Under the pieces are notes generated by a model. That model saw only the letters and a list, made by a program, of their open reading frames with translations, was not told the DNA's origin and did no database searches. Position numbers and translations under genes: made by a program. A DNA stretch of 35,891 bases from Amycolatopsis eburnea (lineage in GTDB: Bacteria; Actinomycetota; Actinomycetes; Mycobacteriales; Pseudonocardiaceae), in the NCBI RefSeq assembly GCF_003937945.1, contig NZ_RSEC01000010.1, forward strand, positions 1-35,891. The letters are read 5' to 3'. Each line of letters begins with the position of its first letter. The first letter of the stretch is position 1. Shown here piece after piece: positions 20,601-28,010 of the stretch.

Positions 20601-20654
20601 TTACCCAGCACTCGACCAGAGTGGATTGACGGCTACACAACCTCCCCGCACCTG

Positions 20655-20701
20655 CCAGGTCGTGCGAACGACCTGGTTCACCCCCGGACTTCAGGCCGGG
20701 G
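20655..20701 (+). promoter_or_regulatory. Two hairpins in the rpsM leader
   Basis: The 206-bp gap between rpmJ and rpsM holds CCAGGTCGT/ACGACCTGG, a perfect nine-pair stem (20655-20663 with 20668-20676) capped by the GNRA tetraloop GCGA, and six bases later CCCCGG/CCGGGG (20682-20687 with 20696-20701). A GNRA cap and tandem arrangement suggest a structured leader, possibly for feedback by a ribosomal protein; this is inference. Confidence 0.5.
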
Positions 20702-20806
20702 CTGGGACACCCGAGGCGCAAGCCGAGGGCACGACAGGCGAGTCGGTCCCGGAACCGGACGGGGAGCAGACCTGAAGACGAATTCAATGAAGGAGCATCA
20801 GCGCCA

Positions 20807-21187
20807 ATGGCACGACTCGCTGGCGTAGACCTCCCCCGCGAGAAGCGGTTGGAGATCGCGCTTACGTACATCTACGGCATCGGCCGTACCCGCTCGAAGC
20901 AGCTCATCAAGGCTGCCGAGCTGAACGCGGACACCCGCGTCAAAGACCTCAGCGATGACGACCTCGCCAAGCTGCGTACGTACATCGAAGAGAACTTCAA
21001 GGTCGAGGGTGACCTTCGCCGCGAGGTGAACGCCGACATCCGTCGGAAGATCGAGATCGGGTGCTACGAGGGCCTTCGCTGGCGCCGCGGACTTCCCGTC
21101 CGCGGGCAGCGCACGAAGACCAACGCCCGTACCCGCAAGGGTCCGAAGAAGACGGTCGCCGGCAAGAAGAAGGCTGGCAAGAAGTGA
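20807..21187 (+). CDS. rpsM: 30S ribosomal protein S13
   Basis: S13 lies at the top of the 30S head and contacts P-site tRNA and the 50S. The 126-residue product starts [20 protein letters not shown], has the helix-two-turn-helix region [17 protein letters not shown], and the C-terminal tail [27 protein letters not shown] lies upstream. Its TGA overlaps the next gene by four bases (GTGA). Confidence 0.98.
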   Translation: MARLAGVDLPREKRLEIALTYIYGIGRTRSKQLIKAAELNADTRVKDLSDDDLAKLRTYIEENFKVEGDLRREVNADIRRKIEIGCYEGLRWRRGLPVRGQRTKTNARTRKGPKKTVAGKKKAGKK

Positions 21188-21369
21188 GCGTCCAGGGCAA
21201 GAAGGTCGTGCAGATGGGTGGCGTTCACCGCCGCGGCTCGGCTTGTGTCTCGCCCAAGGCGCTCTACGCCCGCCCGATGGCGCTCCGCAACCTGTACACC
21301 GACGCCGGTTCGATCATCCGGCGCGGCCAGGCCGAAGCGGTCGCCGCTCACCAAGAGAACGCGCGCTAA
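21184..21369 (+). CDS. Small basic protein of unknown function between rpsM and rpsK
   Basis: I do not recognise this 61-residue product. It starts at GTG 21184, overlapping the rpsM stop by four bases, and ends 18 bases before rpsK. By my count 53 of 61 codons end in G or C while only about half of second positions are G/C, the pattern of a real gene in this genome. The sequence [13 protein letters not shown]...VHRRGSACV is followed by a probable helical stretch ([13 protein letters not shown]...[10 protein letters not shown]). It is strongly basic (about seven Arg, four Lys-rich positions, three acidic residues), with a single Cys. No membrane segment or signal peptide. It is not part of S13, which ends normally. 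A ribosome-associated role is suggested only by position and charge. Confidence 0.7.
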   Translation: MSVQGKKVVQMGGVHRRGSACVSPKALYARPMALRNLYTDAGSIIRRGQAEAVAAHQENAR

Positions 21370-21387
21370 CAGGAGAACCCTCAGAAC

Positions 21388-21795
21388 ATGCCACCGAAGT
21401 CTCGTACTGCGGCCGGGGCCAAGAAGGTCCGCCGCAAGGAAAAGAAGAATGTCGCGCACGGTCACGCGCACATCAAGAGCACCTTCAACAACACCATCGT
21501 CTCGATCACGGACCCGACCGGTGCCGTGATCGCGTGGGCGTCGAGTGGTCACGTGGGCTTCAAGGGCTCGCGCAAGTCCACCCCGTTCGCCGCGCAGATG
21601 GCCGCCGAGAACGCTGCCCGCAAGGCCGCTGAGCACGGCATGAAGAAGGTCGACGTCTTCGTGAAGGGCCCGGGTTCGGGCCGCGAGACGGCGATCCGCT
21701 CGCTGCAGGCGGCCGGCCTCGAGGTCGGCACCATCCAGGACGTGACCCCGCAGCCTCACAACGGCTGCCGCCCGCCCAAGCGGCGCCGGGTCTGA
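21388..21795 (+). CDS. rpsK: 30S ribosomal protein S11
   Basis: S11 lies in the 30S platform near the Shine-Dalgarno helix. The 135-residue product starts [20 protein letters not shown], contains [18 protein letters not shown] and the signature [20 protein letters not shown], and ends [19 protein letters not shown] at 21372-21377 lies about ten bases upstream of the ATG. Standard in length. Confidence 0.98.
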   Translation: MPPKSRTAAGAKKVRRKEKKNVAHGHAHIKSTFNNTIVSITDPTGAVIAWASSGHVGFKGSRKSTPFAAQMAAENAARKAAEHGMKKVDVFVKGPGSGRETAIRSLQAAGLEVGTIQDVTPQPHNGCRPPKRRRV

Positions 21796-21818
21796 GGAAC
21801 GGGGAGGAGTAAGAAGAA

Positions 21819-22424
21819 ATGGCTCGTTACACCGGCCCCGCGACGCGTATTTCGCGTCGCCTCAAGGTTGACCTCATCGGCGGCGACCAGGCTTTCGAGC
21901 GTCGCCCCTACCCGCCGGGCCAGCACGGCCGCGGGCGCATCAAGGAGTCCGAGTACCTCCTGCAGTCGCAGGAGAAGCAGAAGGCTCGCTACACCTACGG
22001 CGTGCTCGAGCGCCAGTTCGTCCGGTACTACAAGGAAGCCGTCCGGCGTCCGGGCAAGACCGGTGAGAACCTGCTGCAGATCCTCGAGTCCCGCCTGGAC
22101 AACGTGATCTACCGCGCCGGCATCGCCCGCACGCGCCGCCAGGCGCGCCAGCTGGTGAGCCACGGCCACTTCCTGGTCAACGGCCAGAAGGTGAACGTCC
22201 CGTCGTTCCAGGTCACCAAGTGGGACATCATCGACGTGCGGCCGAAGTCCATGGGCATGCTGCCGTTCGTGGCGGCGAAGGAGTCCTTCGGCGAGCGCCC
22301 CATCCCGGCGTGGCTGCAGGTCGTCCAGTCCAACCTCCGCGTGCTGGTCCACCAGCTCCCGGAGCGTGCGCAGATCGACGTTCCGGTTCAGGAACAGCTG
22401 ATCGTCGAGCTCTACTCGAAGTAG
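21819..22424 (+). CDS. rpsD: 30S ribosomal protein S4
   Basis: S4 starts assembly of the 5' domain of 16S rRNA and, in some bacteria, represses the alpha operon. The 201-residue product starts MARYTGPATRISRRLKVDL and has the S4 RNA-binding domain from about residue 90 (SRLDNVIYRAGIARTRRQAR). No zinc-binding Cys cluster is present at the N-terminus, so it is the C-minus type. GGAGGAG lies upstream. Followed by a hairpin. Confidence 0.98.
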   Translation: MARYTGPATRISRRLKVDLIGGDQAFERRPYPPGQHGRGRIKESEYLLQSQEKQKARYTYGVLERQFVRYYKEAVRRPGKTGENLLQILESRLDNVIYRAGIARTRRQARQLVSHGHFLVNGQKVNVPSFQVTKWDIIDVRPKSMGMLPFVAAKESFGERPIPAWLQVVQSNLRVLVHQLPERAQIDVPVQEQLIVELYSK

Positions 22425-22446
22425 TCCGGCCCCGGCTGGAGTACGG

Positions 22447-22473
22447 GCGGCGGCGCCCAAGGTGCGCCGCCGC
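22447..22473 (+). terminator. Hairpin between rpsD and rpoA
   Basis: GCGGCGGCGC (22447-22456) pairs perfectly with GCGCCGCCGC (22464-22473) around CCAAGGT, in the 106-bp gap before rpoA. No T-run follows. It may be a partial terminator that lowers rpoA relative to the ribosomal genes, or a processing site. Confidence 0.5.
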
Positions 22474-22530
22474 CGCGCCATCCCTTCGACGTCATATGGC
22501 GGGCGTCGTCTGGAAAGGAACTAGGAAGAA

Positions 22531-23601
22531 ATGCTGATTTCCCAGCGGCCGGCTCTCGGCGAAGAGACGGTCAACGAGACCCGCTCCCGGTTCACCATCG
22601 AACCGCTGGAGCCCGGCTTCGGCTACACGCTCGGCAACTCGCTGCGTCGCACGCTGCTGTCGTCCATCCCGGGCGCGGCCGTGACGAGCATCCGCATCGA
22701 CGGCGTGCTGCACGAGTTCACCACCGTTCCCGGGGTGAAGGAAGACGTCACCGACATCATCCTGAACCTCAAGGAGCTCGTGGTGTCCTCGGAAGAGGAC
22801 GAGCCGGTCACCATGTACCTGCGCAAGCAGGGCCCGGGTGAGGTCACGGCGGCCGACATCGTGCCGCCGGCGGGTGTCACCGTGCACAACCCGGATCTGC
22901 ACATCGCGTCGCTGAACGGCAAGGGCAAGCTCGAGATCGAGCTCGTCGTCGAGCGCGGCCGCGGTTACGTTCCGGCCCTGCAGAACAAGCAGGCGGGCGC
23001 GGAGATCGGCCGGATCCCGGTCGACTCGATCTACTCGCCGGTGCTCAAGGTGACCTACAAGGTCGAGGCCACCCGTGTCGAGCAGCGCACCGACTTCGAC
23101 AAGCTGATCCTGGACGTCGAGACCAAGCCGTCGATCACGCCGCGCGACGCGGTCGCGTCGGCCGGCAAGACGCTGGTGGAGCTGTTCGGTCTCGCCCGCG
23201 AGCTGAACGTCGACGCCGAGGGCATCGAGATCGGCCCGTCGCCGCAGGAGGCGGACACCATCGCCGCCTACGCGATGCCGATCGAGGACCTGGACCTCAC
23301 CGTCCGGTCGTACAACTGCCTGAAGCGCGAGGGCATCCACACGGTGGGCGAGCTCGTCTCGCGCAGCGAGGCGGACCTGCTCGACATCCGCAACTTCGGC
23401 GCCAAGTCGATCGACGAGGTCAAGCTCAAGCTCGTCGGCCTCGGCCTCGCGCTGAAGGACAGCCCGCCCGGGTTCGACCCGACCGCGGCTGCCGCCAGCT
23501 ACGACGGTGAAGGCTGGTCGGAGGGTGTCGGTGGCATCGCCGACGGGATTTCGGACGGCCACGACGATGGCCAGGACTACGCAGAGACCGAGCAGCTCTG
23601 A
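22531..23601 (+). CDS. rpoA: RNA polymerase alpha subunit
   Basis: Alpha dimerises to start RNA polymerase assembly; its C-terminal domain binds UP elements and activators. The 356-residue product starts [20 protein letters not shown], has [20 protein letters not shown] in the N-terminal domain and [20 protein letters not shown] plus [16 protein letters not shown] in the C-terminal domain. After about residue 310 there is an acidic, Gly-rich tail typical of actinobacteria. ATG at 22531 follows AAAGGA (22514-22519) and AGGAAG (22523-22528). Confidence 0.98.
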   Translation: MLISQRPALGEETVNETRSRFTIEPLEPGFGYTLGNSLRRTLLSSIPGAAVTSIRIDGVLHEFTTVPGVKEDVTDIILNLKELVVSSEEDEPVTMYLRKQGPGEVTAADIVPPAGVTVHNPDLHIASLNGKGKLEIELVVERGRGYVPALQNKQAGAEIGRIPVDSIYSPVLKVTYKVEATRVEQRTDFDKLILDVETKPSITPRDAVASAGKTLVELFGLARELNVDAEGIEIGPSPQEADTIAAYAMPIEDLDLTVRSYNCLKREGIHTVGELVSRSEADLLDIRNFGAKSIDEVKLKLVGLGLALKDSPPGFDPTAAAASYDGEGWSEGVGGIADGISDGHDDGQDYAETEQL

Positions 23602-23642
23602 GGCCGCGTGCCTGGACGCTGTGAGCTGAACTAGGAGAACCA

Positions 23643-24194
23643 ATGCCCACCCCTACCAAGGGAGCCCGGCTCGGCGGGTCGTCCGCGCACGAGCGGCTGA
23701 TCCTGGCCAACCTGGCCACGCAGCTGTTCGAGCACGGCAAGATCACGACGACCGAGGCGAAGGCGAAGCGGGTCCGCCCGCTGGCCGAGAAGCTGATCAC
23801 GAAGGCGAAGCGGGGCGACCTGCACAACCGCCGTCAGGTGCAGAAGGTCGTCCGTGACAAGGACGTCGTGCACAAGCTGTTCGCCGAGATCGGTCCGCAC
23901 TTCGCGGAGCGGGCGGGCGGCTACACCCGGATCACCAAGACGATGCCGCGCAAGGGCGACAACGCCAAGATGGCGGTCATCGAGCTGGTCCCGGAGAAGA
24001 CGGTGACTTCGGAAGCCGAGCGCGCTCGCAAGACGAAGTTCGCCAAGGACGAGAAGGCCGCCGCCCCGGTCGCCGAGGAGACCACCACCGAGGCGCCCGC
24101 CGCCGAGGAGGCTCCGGCCGAGGACACCGCCGCTGCCGCCGAGACCGAGGCCCCGGCTTCGGACGACGCCGACGCGGACGCCAAGAAGGACTGA
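23643..24194 (+). CDS. rplQ: 50S ribosomal protein L17
   Basis: L17 lies at the bottom of the 50S near the tunnel exit. The 183-residue product has the core [40 protein letters not shown] and [19 protein letters not shown], all before about residue 120. The remaining 60 residues are Ala/Glu/Pro/Asp-rich low complexity, a tail longer than in E. coli L17 (127 residues). AGGAGAA precedes the ATG. Confidence 0.98.
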   Translation: MPTPTKGARLGGSSAHERLILANLATQLFEHGKITTTEAKAKRVRPLAEKLITKAKRGDLHNRRQVQKVVRDKDVVHKLFAEIGPHFAERAGGYTRITKTMPRKGDNAKMAVIELVPEKTVTSEAERARKTKFAKDEKAAAPVAEETTTEAPAAEEAPAEDTAAAAETEAPASDDADADAKKD

Positions 24195-24198
24195 CGTC

Positions 24199-25095
24199 CT
24201 GACGGCTGGAAAGACACCGGACGAGCCCGCCACTCCCGCTGGGGAGGGCGGGCTCGTTCGTCTGCGCCTGGACGTCTCCTACGACGGCACGGACTTCTCG
24301 GGCTGGGCCCGCCAGCCCGGCCGCCGGACCGTCCAGGGGCTCTTGGAGGAGGCGCTGCAGCGCCAGCCACCCGGGGCGTCGGTGCCGAAGTCCGTCGTGG
24401 TGGCGGGCCGCACGGACGCCGGCGTGCACGCGACCGGTCAGGTGGTGCACGTCGACGTCGTCCCGCTCACTTCGCCGTCCGGCCGGATTCCCGTGTCCCC
24501 GGAGGGCATCCCGGACCTGGCGCGCATGACGGGCCGCTGGAACCGCCTCCTGCCCGGCGACGTCCGGGTCCTGGGCGCCCGGATCGCGCCCGAGGGTTTC
24601 GACGCGCGCTTCTCGGCGATCCGCCGGCACTACCGCTACCGGGTCTCGGACGCGCCGTGGGGCGTCGACCCGTTGCGCCGCCACGACACCCTGGCGTGGA
24701 ACCGTCCACTTTCGACGGACGCGATGAACGCGGCCGCTGCCCAGCTGCTGGGGCTCAACGACTTCGCGGCGTACTGCAAGCAGCGTGACACGGGAACGAC
24801 GATCCGCGAGCTGCAGCGTCTCGTGTGGACCCGGGTGGACGAGCACCTGCTGGAGGTCGAGGTCTCGGCGGACGCGTTCTGCCACTCGATGGTCCGCAGC
24901 CTGGTGGGCGTGCTCCTGCTGGTCGGCGACGGCCGCCGCACGGACGCGTGGCCGGCGAAGGTGCTGGAGAGCGGCATCCGCGACAGCGCCGTCGCCCCGG
25001 CCCACGGCCTCACCCTCCTGGGCGTGGACTACCCGCCGGACGCCGAACTCGCGGCCCGCGCGGACCAAACCCGCAACCTCCGCACCGCGCCCTAG
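24199..25095 (+). CDS. truA: tRNA pseudouridine synthase A, probable CTG start
   Basis: TruA makes pseudouridine at positions 38-40 of the tRNA anticodon arm. The frame contains VRLRLDVSYDGTDFSGWARQ, the catalytic GRTDAGVHATGQ (Asp73 by the numbering used here), and YRYRVSDAPWG. The first ATG, GTG or TTG after the upstream in-frame TGA (24004-24006) is a TTG at 24343, which would remove the conserved SYDGTDFSGW strand. A CTG at 24199 lies eight bases after AAGGA (24186-24190) and gives MTAGKTPDEPATPAGEGGLV, an N-terminal extension before VRLRLD like that in mycobacterial TruA. CTG 24262 is the alternative. Product 298 residues. Confidence 0.9.
   Translation: MTAGKTPDEPATPAGEGGLVRLRLDVSYDGTDFSGWARQPGRRTVQGLLEEALQRQPPGASVPKSVVVAGRTDAGVHATGQVVHVDVVPLTSPSGRIPVSPEGIPDLARMTGRWNRLLPGDVRVLGARIAPEGFDARFSAIRRHYRYRVSDAPWGVDPLRRHDTLAWNRPLSTDAMNAAAAQLLGLNDFAAYCKQRDTGTTIRELQRLVWTRVDEHLLEVEVSADAFCHSMVRSLVGVLLLVGDGRRTDAWPAKVLESGIRDSAVAPAHGLTLLGVDYPPDAELAARADQTRNLRTAP
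24221..24257 (+). terminator. Terminator-like hairpin at the truA 5' end
   Basis: ACGAGCCCGCC (24221-24231) pairs perfectly with GGCGGGCTCGT (24247-24257), and CTCCC/GGGAG can pair inside, leaving a small loop. TCGTCTG follows. It looks like the end of the rplQ transcript, yet it lies within the proposed truA reading frame, so it may set how much transcription or translation reaches truA. Confidence 0.65.
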
Positions 25096-25098
25096 CCA

Positions 25099-25157
25099 AA
25101 AGCCGTGAAGGCCTCCTTACCGGCCATAAGAGCCGGTAAGGAGGCCTTCACGGCTTT
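25099..25157. terminator. Bidirectional terminator between truA and the ESX genes
   Basis: A perfect 26-bp stem (25099-25124 with 25132-25157) closes the loop CATAAGA. The arms begin AAAGCC and end GGCTTT, so both strands carry a short A- or T-run in the right place. It separates truA (+) from the converging 239-aa gene (-). The GTGAAGGCCTCCTTACCGG core looks like a family of repeats common in Amycolatopsis, which is recollection and not tested. Confidence 0.85.
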
Positions 25158-25170
25158 ACCTGGGAGCGTG

Positions 25171-25890
25171 TCAGTCGCCGCGGCGGACCGGGCCGAGGAG
25201 CTGCTGCTCCTTGCCCGTCGTGACCAGGCGCAGGGGGCGCCAGAGGTTGCGGCCCAGCGCGACCACCTGGTCGTCCTTCAACGTCGTCAGCTGCCGCATC
25301 ATCTGCGGCGGCAGGCGCCAGATGCGGGCCGCCAGCTCGGCCTGGCCCGCCGGGAGGCGCTGCATCAGGACCAGGTCCGCCGCGTTGGCCGTCGCGCCCG
25401 CCTGCGGGTGCAGGTACGGGAGGACGTAGATCGTCGTCTGCCACGGCGACCGGGGCGGGAAGAGGTCCTGCGGGGTCGGGCCGCCGTCGGTGACGACCAG
25501 CAGCGGCGCGTCCTCCGACGGCCTCGGCAGCTCGACCGGGGACAGCCGGCGGATCTGCACCAGCGGGGACGGCCGCCCGTCGCGGCTGCCGGCCGCGCGG
25601 GAGAGCACCTGCCACTCGGTCGGACGTCCCGTCGCCACCACGACCCACGCGCCGACCGCCATCGCGCGCATCGCCACCTGGCGGGCCAGGTACAGCCCGC
25701 CCACCAGCACGATCCGCGTCGGGGTCGAGCGCAGCGCCGAGATGGTCAGCGGCTCGCCCTTGAGGCCCGAGCCGAGCACGATGCCGCCGCGGTCGCCCGA
25801 GGGGCTGATCGCGTCGAGCATCGCGGGGTCCACGGTGAACTCCGGCGACACCCCGGTGTTCTGCCCGGCGTCGCGGACGCGGGAAGTCAT
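25171..25890 (-). CDS. ESX-locus protein of unknown function
   Basis: The 239-residue product starts [20 protein letters not shown] at an ATG that overlaps the eccE stop by four bases, so it is cotranslated with eccE. No signal peptide or clear membrane helix. It has alternating strand-like and helix-like segments (RIVLVGGLYLARQVAMRAM, AWVVVATG, APLLVVTDGG, TTIYVLPYL, ADLVLMQRL), a layout reminiscent of a RecA/P-loop fold without a Walker A motif, and an end (RPLRLVTTGKEQQLLGP) like that of coupling ATPases. I assign no function; the fold idea is inference. Confidence 0.8.
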   Translation of the reverse strand: MTSRVRDAGQNTGVSPEFTVDPAMLDAISPSGDRGGIVLGSGLKGEPLTISALRSTPTRIVLVGGLYLARQVAMRAMAVGAWVVVATGRPTEWQVLSRAAGSRDGRPSPLVQIRRLSPVELPRPSEDAPLLVVTDGGPTPQDLFPPRSPWQTTIYVLPYLHPQAGATANAADLVLMQRLPAGQAELAARIWRLPPQMMRQLTTLKDDQVVALGRNLWRPLRLVTTGKEQQLLGPVRRGD

Positions 25891-27854
25891 GCCGTACCTC
25901 CGATCGGCAGCGTCGCGGCGAACGCGGAGACCTGCAGCCCGCGCAACGGGGTCAGGTCCACGCCCAGCCGCTCGGACAGCGCGTTCAGCCGCTGGTCGGC
26001 GGCGTCGAGCTCACGCGGGTTGCGCGCGCTGACCCGGACCACGCCGCGCAGTCCGATCTTGCCTTCCTCGGACGCCGGGGAAATCGACATCGCGAGCGTC
26101 GCCGACAGCGCGCGCACGCTCGTGAGCGAGTCGAGGCTGCCGGAGATCTTGCCCTTCGGCCAGCCGGTGATCGCGTAGCTCGCGTGGCCGATGCCGGCCG
26201 CGGTCACCCCGGACCAGCGTTCCTGCAGCGTGACCTTGTTCGGCGAACCGGCGACGGCGGTGAGCTCGGCGGCCGAGATCCCGGCCCGCAGCAGCTCGTC
26301 CGGGTCGAGCGGCCGCGTCGGCACGCCCTGTGACTCGAGCGCGTTGCGCACCCGCGAAAGCGCGCCGATCAGCGCGCGGTGGGCGCCGACGACGCCGCCG
26401 CCGCGCTCCCGGATCGCCGCCGGGCAGCGCTTCGGGTCCAGCCGGATCGCGACCCACGTCGTCCGCCGCGCCGCCGCGGGCAGCGGACCGAGCACCTCCA
26501 TGTACGAGCTGAGGGCCGGCGAGTCCGACGGCAGCGCCGCGCTGCCCGGGTAGCAGTGCCAGATCATCTGGATGGAGTCGAGGACCACGCCGCGGTCTTC
26601 GAGGCACGGGGCGAGCGCCGACAGCGGCAGGCTCGGCGCGCCACCCGCCTGGGTGATCAACGCCGGCGTCGGCTCGACGAGCAGCACCGCCGTCCACGTG
26701 CCGTCGTTCCAGGCGAGGCCGACCTGCTGGCGTTCGTGGTCGACGCCGTGCGCCACGACGAGGTCCGGCACCGCGATGCGGAGCAGGTTCACGCGGGCGT
26801 CGTCCGGCCCGGTCACGGCGGTCTCTTCGGCCGCCAGCTCCTCGACGGTGCTCGGCGGCAGCGGGTTCGCGATCCGGTCGTGGGACCGGAACGAGTAGCG
26901 CAGCGTCAGCCCGACCCACTGGGTGAACCAGCGCCCGCGCCAGCGCAGCAGCGCGACGATGAGGGCGAGGCCGACGATGCCGATCCCGACGTACTTGAGC
27001 GACATGTCGATCGCGAGCAGCACCAGCCCGATGGCGAGGCCGACCTCGAGCACGACGAGGTTCGCCACGGGGAGCGGGCCGAGGTTGACGCCGGACGAGC
27101 GGCGCCGCGCCGGTGCGGCGAGGCGTGTCGCGCCGGAGGGGGGAGTGGGGCTGGGGCCGTCTTCGGCGCCTTGGGGGCCGCCCGAGCCGCCGGGACCGCC
27201 GGGGCCGCCAGGTCCGCCGCCGCCGGGTCCACCGGGACCGCCGCCGCCAGGCCCACCCGGGCCGCCGCCGCCAGGCCCACCCGGGCCGCCGCCGCCGGGA
27301 CCGCCGCTACCAGGACCGCCCGGACCGCCGGGGCCTCCGCCGCCAGGTCCGCCGGGGCCGCCAGGTCCGCCGCCACCGGGACCACCTGGGCCGCCAGGCC
27401 CACCAGGTCCACCTGGGCCACCGGGACCGCCAGGTCCACCTGGGCCACCGGGACCGCCAGGTCCGCCGGGGCCTCCGCCGCCGGGACCACCTGGGCCACC
27501 GGGACCGCCGGGCCCACTCGGGCCACCGGGGCCGCCGGGACCACTCGGACCGCCAGGCCCGCCGGGTCCGCTCGGCCCGCCGGGACCACCGGGGCCGCCA
27601 GGCCCACTCGGGCCGCCAGGACTACCGGGGCGCCCGCCAGGACCGGGACCGGGACCACCGGGACCGGGTCCACCGGGGCCGCGCGGGGGCATGCCGGGAC
27701 CACCGGGTCCGCCAGGTCCACCGGGGATGCCGCCAGGTCCTCCCGGGCCGCCGGGACCACCGGGTCTCCCCGGGCGCGGCGGCGGGCCCGGCTGGCGGCC
27801 GGGCGGCGGGGGCCCGGGCGGGCCAGGCGGACGTGGAGGGTTGGTGACGGACAT
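25887..27854 (-). CDS. eccE: Type VII secretion protein EccE with collagen-like N-terminus
   Basis: EccE is a membrane component at the periphery of the ESX secretion complex. The 655-residue product starts [14 protein letters not shown] (ATG 27854, with a GAGGGGAAGAG-type site upstream). Residues 31-228 are almost pure Gly-Pro repeats with Gly-Pro-Gly and Pro-Gly-Gly periodicity. Residues 263-282 and 286-304 are the two membrane helices ([20 protein letters not shown] and the next), then [18 protein letters not shown] and a soluble domain of about 330 residues. Without the repeat it has the usual EccE length (about 400). The frame is open upstream to 27944 but lacks support. Confidence 0.88.
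   Translation of the reverse strand: MSVTNPPRPPGPPGPPPPGRQPGPPPRPGRPGGPGGPGGPGGIPGGPGGPGGPGMPPRGPGGPGPGGPGPGPGGRPGSPGGPSGPGGPGGPGGPSGPGGPGGPSGPGGPGGPSGPGGPGGPGGPGGGGPGGPGGPGGPGGPGGPGGPGGPGGPGGPGGPGGGGPGGPGGPGGGGPGGPGGPGSGGPGGGGPGGPGGGGPGGPGGGGPGGPGGGGPGGPGGPGGSGGPQGAEDGPSPTPPSGATRLAAPARRRSSGVNLGPLPVANLVVLEVGLAIGLVLLAIDMSLKYVGIGIVGLALIVALLRWRGRWFTQWVGLTLRYSFRSHDRIANPLPPSTVEELAAEETAVTGPDDARVNLLRIAVPDLVVAHGVDHERQQVGLAWNDGTWTAVLLVEPTPALITQAGGAPSLPLSALAPCLEDRGVVLDSIQMIWHCYPGSAALPSDSPALSSYMEVLGPLPAAARRTTWVAIRLDPKRCPAAIRERGGGVVGAHRALIGALSRVRNALESQGVPTRPLDPDELLRAGISAAELTAVAGSPNKVTLQERWSGVTAAGIGHASYAITGWPKGKISGSLDSLTSVRALSATLAMSISPASEEGKIGLRGVVRVSARNPRELDAADQRLNALSERLGVDLTPLRGLQVSAFAATLPIGGTA
27171..27764 (-). 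repeat. Gly-Pro (collagen-like) coding repeat in eccE
   Basis: About 200 codons are almost all GGN and CCN, producing repeated GGTCCNGGNGG-like units on the minus strand. Such DNA is prone to slippage and to assembly error, so the exact repeat number may vary between strains. The complementary frame reads as a Pro-rich open frame but has no support as a gene. Confidence 0.85.
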
Positions 27855-28010
27855 CCGCGCTTTCTCTTCCCCTCGTGCTTGCTGCGTACCCGGAAGCCGG
27901 GTCCCGGGGTGTCCGACACTAGCTTGAGTTGGTAGAAACCCCACACCAGACGGTCCCCGTACGGCTATCCTGCGGAACCGTACCGCGACGGGGAGAGCTG
28001 TAGGTCGAGA
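27855..28010. promoter_or_regulatory. Divergent region between eccE and eccB
   Basis: The 156-bp gap must serve both divergent transcripts. A TATCCT box at 27966-27971 could be a -10 for eccB, but I see no -35 at the right distance. No clear operator palindrome is visible. Confidence 0.4.

Noticed and set aside
21218..21529. Other frames across the rpsM-rpsK gap
   Set aside because: They run into rpsK out of frame and lack the low second-position and high third-position GC seen in the 21184 frame.
26923..27927. A plus-strand frame of Gly-Pro-Pro repeats opposite eccE, resembling true collagen
   Set aside because: The complement of Gly-Pro coding DNA is again Pro-Gly coding, so it is forced by the eccE repeat. 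It lacks a start with a binding site and its non-repeat parts match nothing.
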